From the NCBI RefSeq assembly GCF_027568395.1, contig NZ_JANKZL010000002.1:62001-126000 (forward strand): a stretch of 64,000 bases of DNA, in the 5' to 3' direction. Below, in pieces: positions 46,333 through 55,871 of the stretch. This stretch comes from Aminobacter sp. HY435. Lineage in GTDB: Bacteria > Pseudomonadota > Alphaproteobacteria > Rhizobiales > Rhizobiaceae. Below the pieces are notes generated by a model. That model was not told the origin of the DNA, did no database searches, and saw only the letters and a program-made list of their open reading frames with translations. A program made the position numbers and the translations under genes. Position 1 is the first letter of the stretch; each line of letters begins with the position of its first letter.

Positions 46333-46384
46333 TTTCAGGTGTCATGCCTTCTCGGCAACGCCTTCGAGCAGAAACGGCATAGGA

Positions 46385-46410
46385 AAAGGGCGGCATCACT
46401 GCCGCCCTTT
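46385..46410. terminator. Bidirectional intrinsic terminator
   Basis: Arms AAAGGGCGGCA (46385-46395) and TGCCGCCCTTT (46400-46410) with a TCAC loop, between convergent genes. It is nearly the same design and sequence as the terminator at 15543-15573. Confidence 0.9.
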
Positions 46411-46418
46411 GCTGGTTA

Positions 46419-48398
46419 TCAGGCCGCCTGGATGGCGCGGCGCCGATCCGGCGTCATCGCCTCGTCGACCAGCGAGGCAATCGCCTCGTCGAGGCTCATC
46501 GACTGCTGGTCGCGCGAGCCGAGACGGCGGACGTTGACGGAAGCTTCTTCCGCCTCGCGCTTGCCGCAGACGAGAATGACCGGAACCTTGGCCAGCGAGT
46601 GTTCGCGGACCTTGTAGTTGATCTTCTCGTTGCGCAAATCCGCCTCGGCCGAGAGACCGGCCGCCTTCAGCTTCGCCACCACCTCGCGCGCATAGTCGTC
46701 GGCGTCGGAAGTGATCGTCGCCACCACCACCTGCTGCGGTGCGAACCATAGCGGGAAATGGCCCGAATAGTTCTCGATCAGGATGCCGAGGAAACGCTCC
46801 ATCGAGCCGCAGATGGCGCGATGGATCATGACCGGCTGCTTCTTCTCCGAGTCCGAGCCGATGTAGAAGGCGCCGAATCGCTCCGGCAGGTTGAAGTCGA
46901 CCTGGGTCGTACCGCACTGCCATTCGCGGCCGATGGCATCCTTCAGCACATATTCGAACTTGGGCCCGTAGAAGGCACCCTCGCCCGGATTGATCGATGT
47001 CTTGATGCGGTTGCCCGAGCGCGCCCGGATCGTCTCCAGCACGTTCGACATGATCTCTTCGGCGTGGTCCCAGGCCTCGTCAGAGCCAACGCGCTTGTCG
47101 GGGCGGGTCGACAGCTTGACCGAGATTTCGTCGAAGCCGAAATCGGCATAGGTCGTCAGGATCAGGTCGTTGATGCGCAGGCACTCGGCGGCGAGCTGCT
47201 CCTCGGTGCAGAAGATGTGCGCATCGTCCTGCGTGAAGCCGCGCACGCGCATCAGCCCGTGCAGCGCGCCCGACGGCTCGTAGCGGTGGACGTTGCCGAA
47301 TTCGGCAAGCTTGACCGGCAGGTCGCGATACGACTTCAGGCCGTGCTTGAAGATCTGGACGTGGCCCGGACAGTTCATCGGCTTGAGTGCAAAGACGCGA
47401 TCGTCGTCAGTGTCGTCGCCGGCGACCGTCACCTTGAACATCGCATCGCGATACCAGCCCCAGTGGCCCGACGTCTCCCACAGGCTCTTGTCGAGCACTT
47501 GCGGAGCGTTGACCTCCTGGTAGCCCTGCGTGTCCAGACGGCGGCGCATGTAGCTGACAAGGTTCTGGAACATCTTCCAGCCCTTGGCGTGCCAGAAGAC
47601 GACGCCCGGGCCTTCTTCCTGGAAGTGGAACAGGTCCATCTCGCGGCCAAGCTTGCGATGGTCGCGCTTCTCAGCTTCCTCCAGCATGTGCAGATACTGG
47701 TCGAGCTGGGCCTGGTCGGCCCAGGCGGTGCCGTAGATGCGCGTCAGCATCGGGTTGTTGGCATCGCCGCGCCAATAGGCGCCGGCGACCTTCATCAGCT
47801 TGAAGGCGTTGCCGATCTGGCCGGTGGACGCCATGTGCGGGCCGCGGCAGAGGTCGAACCACTCGCCCTGGGCATAGATGTTGAGGTTCTGGTCCTCGGG
47901 GATCGCGTCGATCAGTTCGAGCTTGTAGGCCTCGCCCTTGTCGCGGAACACCTGCTTGGCCTTGTCGCGCGACCAGACCTCCTTGGTGAACGGCTTGTTG
48001 CGGCCGATGATCTCGCGCATCTTCTTTTCGATGGCGGGGAAGTCTTCGGGCGTAAAGGGCTCGTTGCGTGCAAAATCGTAATAGAAGCCGTTGTCGATGA
48101 CCGGTCCGATGGTGACCTGGGTTCCCGGCCACAGCTCCTGCACGGCTTCCGCCAGCACGTGGGCGGTGTCGTGGCGGATCAGCTCGAGCGCGCGCGGATC
48201 GTCGCGGGTGACGATCTCGACCTTGCCGGACTTGCCCAGCGGGTCGGAGAGGTCGCGCAGCACACCGTCGATCGCGTAGGCGACGGCCTTCTTGGCAAGC
48301 GACTTCGAGATCGACTCGGCCAGGCCGGAACCGGTCATCGCCGCGTCGTATTCGCGAACGGAACCATCGGGAAATGTCAGGGAAACGGAATTCAGCAA
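46419..48398 (-). CDS. thrS: Threonyl-tRNA synthetase
   Basis: A 659-residue class II synthetase. In order: N-terminal TGS domain ([15 protein letters not shown]), the editing domain with [10 protein letters not shown], and the catalytic core. Class II motif 2 appears as [19 protein letters not shown], with zinc-ligand region [10 protein letters not shown]. The anticodon-binding domain follows. The TTG start at 48398 has AGGAGA just upstream and fits the family's N-terminus. The 145-bp gap upstream shows no leader structure I can assign. Confidence 0.96.
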   Translation of the reverse strand: MLNSVSLTFPDGSVREYDAAMTGSGLAESISKSLAKKAVAYAIDGVLRDLSDPLGKSGKVEIVTRDDPRALELIRHDTAHVLAEAVQELWPGTQVTIGPVIDNGFYYDFARNEPFTPEDFPAIEKKMREIIGRNKPFTKEVWSRDKAKQVFRDKGEAYKLELIDAIPEDQNLNIYAQGEWFDLCRGPHMASTGQIGNAFKLMKVAGAYWRGDANNPMLTRIYGTAWADQAQLDQYLHMLEEAEKRDHRKLGREMDLFHFQEEGPGVVFWHAKGWKMFQNLVSYMRRRLDTQGYQEVNAPQVLDKSLWETSGHWGWYRDAMFKVTVAGDDTDDDRVFALKPMNCPGHVQIFKHGLKSYRDLPVKLAEFGNVHRYEPSGALHGLMRVRGFTQDDAHIFCTEEQLAAECLRINDLILTTYADFGFDEISVKLSTRPDKRVGSDEAWDHAEEIMSNVLETIRARSGNRIKTSINPGEGAFYGPKFEYVLKDAIGREWQCGTTQVDFNLPERFGAFYIGSDSEKKQPVMIHRAICGSMERFLGILIENYSGHFPLWFAPQQVVVATITSDADDYAREVVAKLKAAGLSAEADLRNEKINYKVREHSLAKVPVILVCGKREAEEASVNVRRLGSRDQQSMSLDEAIASLVDEAMTPDRRRAIQAA

Positions 48399-48543
48399 GA
48401 TTGTTCTCCTATCCAGTCCCGCAAACGAGCGCGGGTGGTGAAAAAGCCGGATGCGTCCGGCGACGAGCGGTCTTTTAGGGCGAGATTTCAGCGCCGTAAA
48501 GACGTTGGCCGAGATGCGACATCGTCGCCCCGGCACTTGGTCG

Positions 48544-49374
48544 TCAGTTGGACTTGAACGTCATGGCGGGCAACCCGGCGAGAAAGTTCGCGCGCACCTG
48601 CGGCCCGAGCAGAACCGGGCTCTTGCCTTCGTTGACGAACAGGTTGGCGAAGACGATCTTGCGGCCGCCCTTTTCGGCCCAGCCGACAAACCAGCCAAGC
48701 GGCCTGCTGCGATCGGGCGTACCGTCCTTGCCGGGCAGCCAGCCGGTGCCGGTCTTGCCCGTCACGCGCCACGTGCCGGCCTGGAAATCGGGCAGCACAG
48801 CTTCCGTCATCTCGAAAGCCTTGGCCGACAGCGGCAGCGAGCGGTCGGCGATGCCGCGCATCAGGGCGACTTGCTGTTCCGGCGAGATCTTGAGCGACGA
48901 ACTCAGCCAGGAGTGCGCCAGCCCGTCCTTCTTGCCGCGATTGCCGGAGATGTCCCGGTTGCCGTAGCCGAGGCTGGTGATGTAGGCGGCAAAGCGCTCC
49001 TGGCCGAGCTTGCGGGTGATCTGCTGCGAGAACCAGACGACCGAGTCCTTCTCCCAGATCGTCGGATCGACCGGCTTGTGGTCGCGCTTCACCGCCTTGA
49101 ACTCGGGTTTGTAGTCCCAGCGCGGCGTATGCTCATCGACCAGGATGCCGGCATCGAAGCCCATCAGCGCCAGCGGCACCTTGAAGGTCGAGGCCGGGCT
49201 GACCTGCCTGTCGCAGACGCCCTGGCGCGCAAGCGTCGCGCCGCTCGCCGCATCGACGACCAACGTGCATTGCAGGAAAGGCTTGGTGGCGGCGGCCCCG
49301 GCCAAGGCCGGAGCTGCACCTGTCAACGTTGCGAGGGTGACGATGGACAGAACGAACTTGCGAGCGAGCAGCAT
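48544..49374 (-). CDS. Class D (OXA-type) beta-lactamase
   Basis: A 276-residue periplasmic serine beta-lactamase. Signal peptide ends about residue 27. All class D motifs are present: the nucleophile and carbamylated lysine in S62-TF-K65, S111-V-V113, Y137-G-N139 and K207-T-G209, plus a tryptophan in [15 protein letters not shown] that shields the lysine. It is expected to hydrolyse penicillins. It could also be a related penicillin-binding sensor protein, but there is no membrane anchor beyond the signal. The start at 49374 matches the signal peptide. It is encoded in ordinary host backbone with no mobile element seen. Confidence 0.88.
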   Translation of the reverse strand: MLLARKFVLSIVTLATLTGAAPALAGAAATKPFLQCTLVVDAASGATLARQGVCDRQVSPASTFKVPLALMGFDAGILVDEHTPRWDYKPEFKAVKRDHKPVDPTIWEKDSVVWFSQQITRKLGQERFAAYITSLGYGNRDISGNRGKKDGLAHSWLSSSLKISPEQQVALMRGIADRSLPLSAKAFEMTEAVLPDFQAGTWRVTGKTGTGWLPGKDGTPDRSRPLGWFVGWAEKGGRKIVFANLFVNEGKSPVLLGPQVRANFLAGLPAMTFKSN

Positions 49375-49508
49375 TGCATTCTCCGAGTGGCCGCCGAGGA
49401 CTATCGAGCGCAGTTGGCTCGAATATGACTGAATTCGGAAAGCCGCCGTTACCCTAAGCAAAGTCGGAATATGCCTGACAGAAAGTTAAGGCAGGTGCAG
49501 ACGAAGCG

Positions 49509-49874
49509 TTATGCCTCGGTGGTCTTGCCGCCGATGCGCCAATAGCGCCAGGGCGTGAACCAGACGTAGCGCTGGCCGAGCGCCTCCGGCACCCGGTCGA
49601 TGCCGTGTGTTCCCCAGGGCCCACAGCGCAGCACGCGAAACAGCCCCATCCACCCGCCGGCCCACAGGCCGTGGCGCGCGATCGCCTCATGTGCGTATTC
49701 CGAACAGGTCGGCATGTGGCGGCAGGAATTGCCGATGAAGCCGGACAATGTCAGCTGGTACAGCCGCACCAGCGACGTTCCAAGCACGCGGCCCGGCGTC
49801 TTGCGCCATGGCCCCGGCCAGTTGCGGCCGCGCGCAATCGGCTTGTCATGCGAATGGTCGTGACTGTGGCTCAT
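49509..49874 (-). CDS. yidD: Membrane protein insertion efficiency factor YidD
   Basis: A 121-residue protein of the YidD family, which assists YidC-dependent insertion of membrane proteins. The core is SLVRLYQLTLSGFIGNSCR, then PTCSEYAHEAIARHG and LRCGPWG, with the three conserved cysteines. It carries a His/Asp-rich N-terminus (SHSHDHSHDK) which could bind metal. The ATG at 49874 has GGAG close upstream; an ATG at 49922 would add 16 residues. The usual neighbours rnpA and yidC are absent. Confidence 0.88.
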   Translation of the reverse strand: MSHSHDHSHDKPIARGRNWPGPWRKTPGRVLGTSLVRLYQLTLSGFIGNSCRHMPTCSEYAHEAIARHGLWAGGWMGLFRVLRCGPWGTHGIDRVPEALGQRYVWFTPWRYWRIGGKTTEA

Positions 49875-49970
49875 TGGCTCCGCCATCGGGGCAACACCCG
49901 ACATAGATGTCAATTCCGCCATGCCGACGCAATATCAAGGGCGTGGATGCCGTATTGCTGCGGCGCCGTG

Positions 49971-50135
49971 TCACGCAAACCAGCCAGGTTTCGCGCGACC
50001 GTGAGGGCACGGCCGCTGCGGCGCCTCAAGCTGCCGGGGGCCGGCATCGCAGCGCTTGGCCCGCATCACACCGCTGTCGGTCTGGAACGTCGCTATGCGC
50101 AACATGCCTGCGTAGACGTCAAAGATGGTGGACAT
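49971..50135 (-). CDS. Possible small protein divergent from a LysR gene
   Basis: A 54-codon frame starting MSTIFDVYAGMLRIATFQTD, after a GAGGAGAC ribosome site with good spacing. The rest is basic and low in hydrophobic residues. I recognise no family. Its place, divergent from a LysR-type regulator within a 300-bp gap, is that of a typical regulated target. Coding is supported by the ribosome site but not by homology I can see. Confidence 0.4.
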   Translation of the reverse strand: MSTIFDVYAGMLRIATFQTDSGVMRAKRCDAGPRQLEAPQRPCPHGRAKPGWFA

Positions 50136-50222
50136 GGTCTCGTCTCCTCTGCGCAAGGATTAGAGCGCCGCTGGCCGTTCGCCTCAAACGAGTATAACGT
50201 CCGCATCGGATAACTTGAGATT

Positions 50223-51143
50223 ATGCGAATGAAGCGCGGGCGCCTGCCTTTGACAGCCCTGAGGAGCTTCGAAGCGGCGGGGCGGCATCTCAGCTTCAGC
50301 CGCGCGGCTGAGGAACTGTTCGTCACGCAGGCCGCAATCAGCCGGCAGGTCCGCGAGCTTGAACAGTTGCTGGGCCAGCCGCTATTCCTCAGGCTGCACC
50401 GCCGTGTCGAGCTGACAGAAACGGGCCACAAGCTGCTGCAACAGCTGACCAGCAGCTTCGACGACATCGATCAGCAACTGACCGTCCTGACCGCGCATCC
50501 GGCGCAAGCCGTCGTGACCGTCAGCGTCGAGCCGTCACTGGCCGCTTCATGGCTGGTGCCACGTCTCAATAAATTCCGTGGCTTGCGACCGGATATCGAC
50601 ATCTCGCTCGAAGTCGACCCCAGACTGGTCGAGTTCCGCCGTGGCCAACCCGAACTCGCGCTGCGCTTCAGCGCGCACAACACGTCGTGGCCGAGATCGG
50701 ACGCCGAACAGCTTGCACCTGTGATCGACACGCCGGTGATGGCTCCCGCTCTCCTGGCTTCCGGCCCAGAACTCTCCGGCCCTGCCGATCTGCACGGCTA
50801 CACGTTGCTGCACGAAGAGAACCGCAAGGGCTGGGCGCGTTGGTTCGAGGCGGCGGGGGCGGCAAATCATGCCCTGCCCACCAGAGGCCCGCTCCTTGCC
50901 GACGCTTCGCTGGCCAAGCAGGCAGCGATGCTGGGGCATGGCGTGGCGCTTGGCGACCTGTTGCTGGTGCGCGACGAACTCGCCTCCGGAGCCCTGGTCA
51001 GGCCGTTTGCGACAAGCGTCGTCAGCGGCGCCTACTGGCTTGTCGCCCGGGACTTGCACACACTTAGCGACGGCGCGCACGCGTTTGCCGACTGGCTGCG
51101 GGCAGAGTTCGCCGAAAGCCGCCGCTATCTCGACAATTGCTAG
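50223..51143 (+). CDS. LysR-type transcriptional regulator (GcvA-like)
   Basis: A 306-residue regulator. The N-terminal winged helix is LPLTALRSFEAAGRHLSFSR followed by AAEELFVTQAAISRQVRELE. The effector domain fills residues 90-300. This N-terminus is the GcvA-like type often found next to beta-lactamase genes or metabolic targets. A class D beta-lactamase gene lies 850 bp to the left but yidD intervenes, so a link is only a possibility. The start codon may be at 50223 or 50229. Confidence 0.88.
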   Translation: MRMKRGRLPLTALRSFEAAGRHLSFSRAAEELFVTQAAISRQVRELEQLLGQPLFLRLHRRVELTETGHKLLQQLTSSFDDIDQQLTVLTAHPAQAVVTVSVEPSLAASWLVPRLNKFRGLRPDIDISLEVDPRLVEFRRGQPELALRFSAHNTSWPRSDAEQLAPVIDTPVMAPALLASGPELSGPADLHGYTLLHEENRKGWARWFEAAGAANHALPTRGPLLADASLAKQAAMLGHGVALGDLLLVRDELASGALVRPFATSVVSGAYWLVARDLHTLSDGAHAFADWLRAEFAESRRYLDNC

Positions 51144-51580
51144 GCGGTAGCTTCCTTGCGCTCGATCTGGCCGATGGCGTCGACCACGGCATCGAAGGTC
51201 AGCATCGTCGAATTGTGCCGCGCCTTGTAGTCACGCACGGGCTCGAGATACTTCAGGTCTTCGAACCGGCCTTGCGGCGGCGTGCCATTTTCCTTGAGCA
51301 TGCGCAGCATGGTTTCGCGCACGGCGCGCAATTCCGCGGCGGTGGCACCAACCACATGCTGGGCCATGATCGACGATGACGCCTGGCCGAGCGCGCATGC
51401 CTTGACGACGTGGGCGAAGTCGGTGACCACGCCGTCCTTCATCTGCAAATCGATCGTGACCGTCGAGCCGCAGAGCTTGGAATGGGCCGTCGCCGTCGCA
51501 TCGGGATTTTCGAGCCGCCCAAGGCGCCCGATGTTCCCCGCAAAGGCAAGGATTTTCGAGTTATAGATATCGTCGATCAA
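51140..51580 (-). CDS. IscU/SufU-like iron-sulfur scaffold protein
   Basis: A 146-residue protein of the NifU/IscU N-terminal family. Two of the three cluster-binding cysteines are present, in SKLCGSTV and KACALGQASSS. At the third position, where IscU has HCS, this protein has HNS (in KARHNSTML), so the cysteine is replaced by Asn. This variant form probably has a different role from a classical scaffold. It is divergent from folE, and convergent with the LysR gene with a four-base overlap. Confidence 0.82.
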   Translation of the reverse strand: MIDDIYNSKILAFAGNIGRLGRLENPDATATAHSKLCGSTVTIDLQMKDGVVTDFAHVVKACALGQASSSIMAQHVVGATAAELRAVRETMLRMLKENGTPPQGRFEDLKYLEPVRDYKARHNSTMLTFDAVVDAIGQIERKEATA

Positions 51581-51655
51581 CTTTTTTCACTCTGAGTGCG
51601 CATTTCGACCATCTCATGTCGATGTCACATCTTTCAATCATCGTCTTCACCCATA

Positions 51656-51661
51656 TATAAT
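51656..51661 (+). promoter_or_regulatory. Candidate -10 element of folE
   Basis: TATAAT, a perfect -10 consensus, lies in an AT-rich tract 150 bp before folE. A matching -35 (TTCAAT or TTTCAA) at the right distance is poor. It would start a leader that includes the riboswitch-like region. Confidence 0.4.
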
Positions 51662-51723
51662 GGTGAGGTTCGCGTCCCGACAAGGCACAGAGGAAGCTTC
51701 GGGAGCGGACAGAATACGCAGCT

Positions 51724-51804
51724 TTGGGTACGGCACTATTACGGTGGTCCCTGAAGTGGCTGTGTCCGTTCAACTCGTCCCTGCGTCGACAGGGACTACT
51801 GGAG
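51724..51804 (+). ncRNA. Putative THF-II-type (folE) riboswitch
   Basis: The leader holds two copies of a strand, GTCCCTG at 51747-51753 and 51777-51783. Either can pair with CAGGGAC at 51790-51796. The upstream choice extends to ten pairs (51744-51753 with 51790-51799, one G-U), ending two bases before the GGAG ribosome site at 51801-51804. Position, alphaproteobacterial host and folE target fit the folE motif, a tetrahydrofolate riboswitch class. I recognise it by context and structure, not by a computed match. Confidence 0.6.
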
Positions 51805-51813
51805 ACGCCTGAT

Positions 51814-52455
51814 ATGGATGCCGTGATCAAGAAGCTGATGCCCCAATCAGCCTATATGGAAAAGCCTGCCACCGACCGGCCGAGCGAGGCCGAGGTCGAA
51901 GCGGCGGTGAGGGTGCTATTGCGCTGGACCGGCGACAACCCGGAGCGCGAGGGGCTGATCGACACGCCGAAGCGCGTGACCAAGGCATTTCGCGAAATGT
52001 TCAACGGCTACGACATGTGCCCGGCCGAAGAACTCGGCCGCACGTTCGAGGAAGTGGCCGGCTATGACGACCTGGTCATCGTCCGCGACATCAAGTTCCA
52101 TTCGCATTGCGAGCACCACATGGTGCCGATCATCGGCAAGGCGCATGTCGGCTACCTGCCGGACGGCAAGGTCGTTGGCCTGTCCAAGATCGCCCGCGTG
52201 GTCGACATCTTCGCCCACCGCCTGCAGACGCAGGAAGCGATGACGGCGCAGATTGCCGGTGTCATCCAGGACGTGCTAAATCCGCGCGGCGTCGCCGTGA
52301 TGATCGAGGCCGAGCATATGTGCATGGCCATGCGCGGCATCCGCAAGCAGGGTTCCACGACCCTGACCTCCACCTTTACCGGCGTTTTCCGGGATACCCC
52401 CGAAGAGCAGGTCCGGTTCGTGACAATGGTGCGGGCCGGCGGCCACGGGATCTGA
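51814..52455 (+). CDS. folE: GTP cyclohydrolase I
   Basis: A 213-residue enzyme converting GTP to 7,8-dihydroneopterin triphosphate, the first step of folate synthesis. The zinc site and catalytic histidine lie in [20 protein letters not shown], with the second cysteine in [14 protein letters not shown]. Length is normal. The ATG at 51814 has GGAG at 51801-51804. It is followed 36 bp later by hisI. Its leader looks like a tetrahydrofolate-sensing RNA. Confidence 0.96.
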   Translation: MDAVIKKLMPQSAYMEKPATDRPSEAEVEAAVRVLLRWTGDNPEREGLIDTPKRVTKAFREMFNGYDMCPAEELGRTFEEVAGYDDLVIVRDIKFHSHCEHHMVPIIGKAHVGYLPDGKVVGLSKIARVVDIFAHRLQTQEAMTAQIAGVIQDVLNPRGVAVMIEAEHMCMAMRGIRKQGSTTLTSTFTGVFRDTPEEQVRFVTMVRAGGHGI

Positions 52456-52491
52456 TCCCGCTTCGCCGGCGCCCGAATACAGGACCCGGCG

Positions 52492-52947
52492 ATGACCGTG
52501 AAATTCACTGAAGCGTCCAAGGACAAGCGCGCGCTCGAGGAAGGCGAGGCCTTCACGCCGCGCTTCGATGCCAATGGCCTGGTCACCGCCGTCGTCACCG
52601 ATGCTGCCGACGGCATGCTGCTGATGGTCGCGCACATGAATGCCGAGGCGCTGGCGCTGACGATCGAGACAGGCATCGCCCACTACTGGTCGCGTTCGCG
52701 CGGCTCGCTGTGGAAGAAGGGCGAGACGTCAGGCAATTTCCAGCATGTCGTGGAGATGCGCACCGACTGCGACCAGGACGCGGTGTGGCTGCGCGTAAAA
52801 GTTTCCGGCCACGATGCAACCTGCCACACCGGCAGACGTTCCTGCTTCTATCGGACGGTGGGGCAAAAAGACGGCGTGGCGACCCTCGGCACGGACGGCA
52901 GTGCACCGCTCTTCGACGCAGACGCGATCTACCGCAAAAAGCCGTGA
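52492..52947 (+). CDS. hisI: Phosphoribosyl-AMP cyclohydrolase
   Basis: A 151-residue single-function HisI, catalysing the third step of histidine synthesis. The metal-binding [12 protein letters not shown] motif and the cysteines in [15 protein letters not shown] are present, as is [12 protein letters not shown]. The HisE domain fused in enterobacteria is absent, as expected in alphaproteobacteria. It follows folE by 36 bp, probably in one transcript. Confidence 0.95.
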   Translation: MTVKFTEASKDKRALEEGEAFTPRFDANGLVTAVVTDAADGMLLMVAHMNAEALALTIETGIAHYWSRSRGSLWKKGETSGNFQHVVEMRTDCDQDAVWLRVKVSGHDATCHTGRRSCFYRTVGQKDGVATLGTDGSAPLFDADAIYRKKP

Positions 52948-53031
52948 ACCGACTACCTTTCCTACCACACAAAGATTCACGATTTTAATACGGGTCGGGT
53001 GTAGTCTGTTCCTGGGACAAGGGAGATCGCG

Positions 53032-54003
53032 ATGCTCGAATGGGCATCTTTCCATGCGCGCCAGAACGTCCGGGAAGCCAACGGCTTTTCTTCCGGCACC
53101 GGCTCCGACAACTCCGAAAAAGCCAAGCAGACCGGAATATCCCTCGCGCTAGGCGGTGGCGGAGCGCGTGGCTGGGCCCATATCGGCGTGCTGCGGGCGC
53201 TGGATGAAGCAGGCATCCGCATCGACATGATCGCCGGCACCTCGATCGGTGCGCTGGTCGGCGGCTGCTATCTCGCCAACAAGCTCGACGAGTTGGAGGA
53301 ATTCGCGCGCAGCCTGACCAAGCGCCGCATCTTCGGGCTGTTCGACTTGCAGATCGTCGGCAACGGGCTGTTCGGCGGCATGAAGCTCGATTCGCGCATG
53401 CAGCAGCACATGGCCGGCGTCACCTTCGAGGATCTGCCCAAGCCGTTCGTCTGCGTTGCTGCCGAGATCCGCACCGGCCATGAGATCTGGCTATCGAGCG
53501 GTTCGCTGATCAAGGCGATGCGGGCCTCCTATGCCCTGCCCGGCGTGTTCGAACCGGTGACGTGCAATGGCCGCGTGCTGGTCGACGGCGCGCTGGTCAA
53601 TCCGGTGCCGGTATCGGTCTGCCGCGCCAACGAGCAGCCGCTGGTGGTCGCCGTCAACCTGCACTACGACCTGTTCGGCCGCGCCGCCGTGATCAAGCAC
53701 AGCGCAGGCGAACTGATGGTCGAACGCGACGCCAAGCCGGCTGAGCAGCATGACGCCAATCGCAGCGCGCGCGAATCGCGGCTCGGCATCACCGGCGTGA
53801 TGGTCGAGGCCTTCAACATCATCCAGGACCGAATCTCGCGGGCGCGCCTCGCCGGCGATCCGCCTGACCTGTCGCTGCAGCCAAGGCTCGGCCACATCGG
53901 CCTGTCGGAGTTCTATCGGGCCGACGAGGCGATCCGCCTCGGCTATGAGGCGACCAAAGCCCAGATGGAAGAAATCGTCAGGCTCCAGGCAGTTCTGGGC
54001 TGA
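53032..54003 (+). CDS. Patatin-like phospholipase
   Basis: A 323-residue lipid acyl hydrolase of the RssA type. The oxyanion loop is GGGGARGWAHIGVL near residue 40, the nucleophile elbow GTSIG near residue 67, and the catalytic aspartate in DGALVNPVPV near residue 185. There is no signal peptide. The N-terminal 35 residues are of low complexity. It is convergent with recJ, 21 bp away. Confidence 0.9.
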   Translation: MLEWASFHARQNVREANGFSSGTGSDNSEKAKQTGISLALGGGGARGWAHIGVLRALDEAGIRIDMIAGTSIGALVGGCYLANKLDELEEFARSLTKRRIFGLFDLQIVGNGLFGGMKLDSRMQQHMAGVTFEDLPKPFVCVAAEIRTGHEIWLSSGSLIKAMRASYALPGVFEPVTCNGRVLVDGALVNPVPVSVCRANEQPLVVAVNLHYDLFGRAAVIKHSAGELMVERDAKPAEQHDANRSARESRLGITGVMVEAFNIIQDRISRARLAGDPPDLSLQPRLGHIGLSEFYRADEAIRLGYEATKAQMEEIVRLQAVLG

Positions 54004-54024
54004 AGTCGCGCCTGGCCGCGGCGA

Positions 54025-55815
54025 TCACGGCCCGGCCAGCGATGCATCCATGACCCGCACCTGCACCGTGCGGTTGCCGTTCCAGTGGTTGACCGACAGC
54101 GAACCGGCGACATGGAGCGTGCGTCCGGCGTTGCGGAACAGGAAATCGCCGAGTGGCGTTTCGGCGGCGCGGAACGATATGCCCTGGATGCGACCGCCGC
54201 TTTCGGAACGCAGGTCGACACGAATATGGCCGGTGCCGATAATACGGACATCGGCAAGCTTATGACGCGGCAGCACGAATACCGGCGCAACGTGCCCGGC
54301 CCCGAACGGGCCAGCCTTTTCGAGCGCCTCGATCAGTGCAAGCGTCGCTCCCTCCGCTGCCAGCGCCCCGTCGATCAACAGGCTTTCTTCATCCTGCAGG
54401 CGAAACACGTCTGCTGCGGCGCGCGCCTCGAAGAAGGCGCGAAGCTCGCCGAGCTTGGCGCGCTCGACGGTGATGCCGGCAGCCATGGCATGGCCGCCCC
54501 CCTTGATAAGCAACCCCGCCTCGACCGCCTCGCGCACCAGGCGGCCGAGATCGAAACCGGAAACCGAACGTCCCGATCCTGTGCCGATGCCATTGGGATT
54601 GAAGGCGATCGCGAAGGCCGGGCGGCGGGCATGGTCCTTGAGCCGTGAGGCGATCAGCCCGACGATACCCGGGTGCCAGCCTGTGTTTGCGGTTACAAGG
54701 ACGGCAGGCCCCGGCCCCGCACCGATCTCCGCGTCGGCTTCGGCGCGCGCCTCCGCCAGCATTTCGGTTTCCATCGCCTGGCGCTCCTGGTTCAGGCGGT
54801 CGAGCGTTTCGGCAATCGTTCCGGCTTCGACCGGATCGTCGGTGGCAAGCAGCCTGCTGCCGAGGGCGGCGTCGCCGATACGGCCGCCGGCATTGATGCG
54901 CGGGCCGAGCAGGAAGGCGAGATGGAAGTTGTTGAGCGGTTCGCCGATGCGCGCCACCCGGGCCAGGGCGGTCAGGCCATCATTGTGCTGCTGGCGCATC
55001 GCCTGCAGGCCCTTGACGACGAAGGCCCGGTTGACGCCGATCAGCGGCACGACATCGCAGACCGTACCCAGCGCGACGAGGTCGAGCATCTTGAGCAGGT
55101 CGGGGCGCGGCGCGTCGGGCTGCCTTTCGCGCAGCACCTTGGCCGTCTGCACCAGCGTCAGGAAGGTTACGCCCGCCGCGCACAGATGGCCCTGCCCTGA
55201 AAGATCGTCATCGCGATTGGGATTGACGACCGCGACCGCATTGGGCAGCGGTCCGCCGACCTGGTGATGGTCGAGAACGACGACGTCGGCGCCGGCTTCG
55301 TTGGCGGCATCGATGGACGCGGCCGAATTGGTGCCGCAGTCGACCGTGACGATCAGAGTTGCGCCGCGGCCGATCAGTTCGCGCATCGCATCGGGGTTCG
55401 GCCCGTAGCCTTCGAAAATGCGGTCGGGAATGTAGATCTCGGACTCTATGCCAAAATGCCCGAGGAAGCGCTTCATCAACGCCGACGACGATGCGCCATC
55501 GACGTCGTAGTCGCCAAAGATCGCCACCTTTTCGCCGCGGAACACCGCATCGGCGATGCGGGCGGCGGCCGGTTCCATGTCCGTCAGCGAAGCAGGATCG
55601 GGCAAAAGATCGCGGATGGTCGGATCGAGGAACCGTTCGGCATCCTCCGGCATCACGCCGCGCCCGGCCAGCACGCGGGCGACGATATCGGGCACGCCGT
55701 GCCCCTGCGCGATGGCAAGGGCCAGCATGTCCTGACGCTCGGTCAGCCGGTGCTCCCACGAGACACCGGTGGCCGAACGCCGCACACCCAGGAAATTACG
55801 CTTTTCAATCGCCAT
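54025..55815 (-). CDS. recJ: Single-stranded-DNA-specific exonuclease RecJ
   Basis: A 596-residue 5'-3' exonuclease of the DHH phosphoesterase family. Metal-binding motifs include FGDYDVDGASSSALM, VTVDCGTNS and LDHHQVGG, and the DHHA1 motif is KGGGHAMAAGIT. The C-terminal OB domain follows. Length fits the family. It lies 56 bp downstream of glpX, the second last of a likely minus-strand run. Confidence 0.95.
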   Translation of the reverse strand: MAIEKRNFLGVRRSATGVSWEHRLTERQDMLALAIAQGHGVPDIVARVLAGRGVMPEDAERFLDPTIRDLLPDPASLTDMEPAAARIADAVFRGEKVAIFGDYDVDGASSSALMKRFLGHFGIESEIYIPDRIFEGYGPNPDAMRELIGRGATLIVTVDCGTNSAASIDAANEAGADVVVLDHHQVGGPLPNAVAVVNPNRDDDLSGQGHLCAAGVTFLTLVQTAKVLRERQPDAPRPDLLKMLDLVALGTVCDVVPLIGVNRAFVVKGLQAMRQQHNDGLTALARVARIGEPLNNFHLAFLLGPRINAGGRIGDAALGSRLLATDDPVEAGTIAETLDRLNQERQAMETEMLAEARAEADAEIGAGPGPAVLVTANTGWHPGIVGLIASRLKDHARRPAFAIAFNPNGIGTGSGRSVSGFDLGRLVREAVEAGLLIKGGGHAMAAGITVERAKLGELRAFFEARAAADVFRLQDEESLLIDGALAAEGATLALIEALEKAGPFGAGHVAPVFVLPRHKLADVRIIGTGHIRVDLRSESGGRIQGISFRAAETPLGDFLFRNAGRTLHVAGSLSVNHWNGNRTVQVRVMDASLAGP

Positions 55816-55871
55816 TCAGAAATGGTCCACCCGCTTCGGGTCGACCATAGGCGACCGGAACAGGCGCGTAA

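Noticed and set aside
46758-48557. A 599-codon plus-strand frame
   Set aside because: Antisense shadow of thrS.
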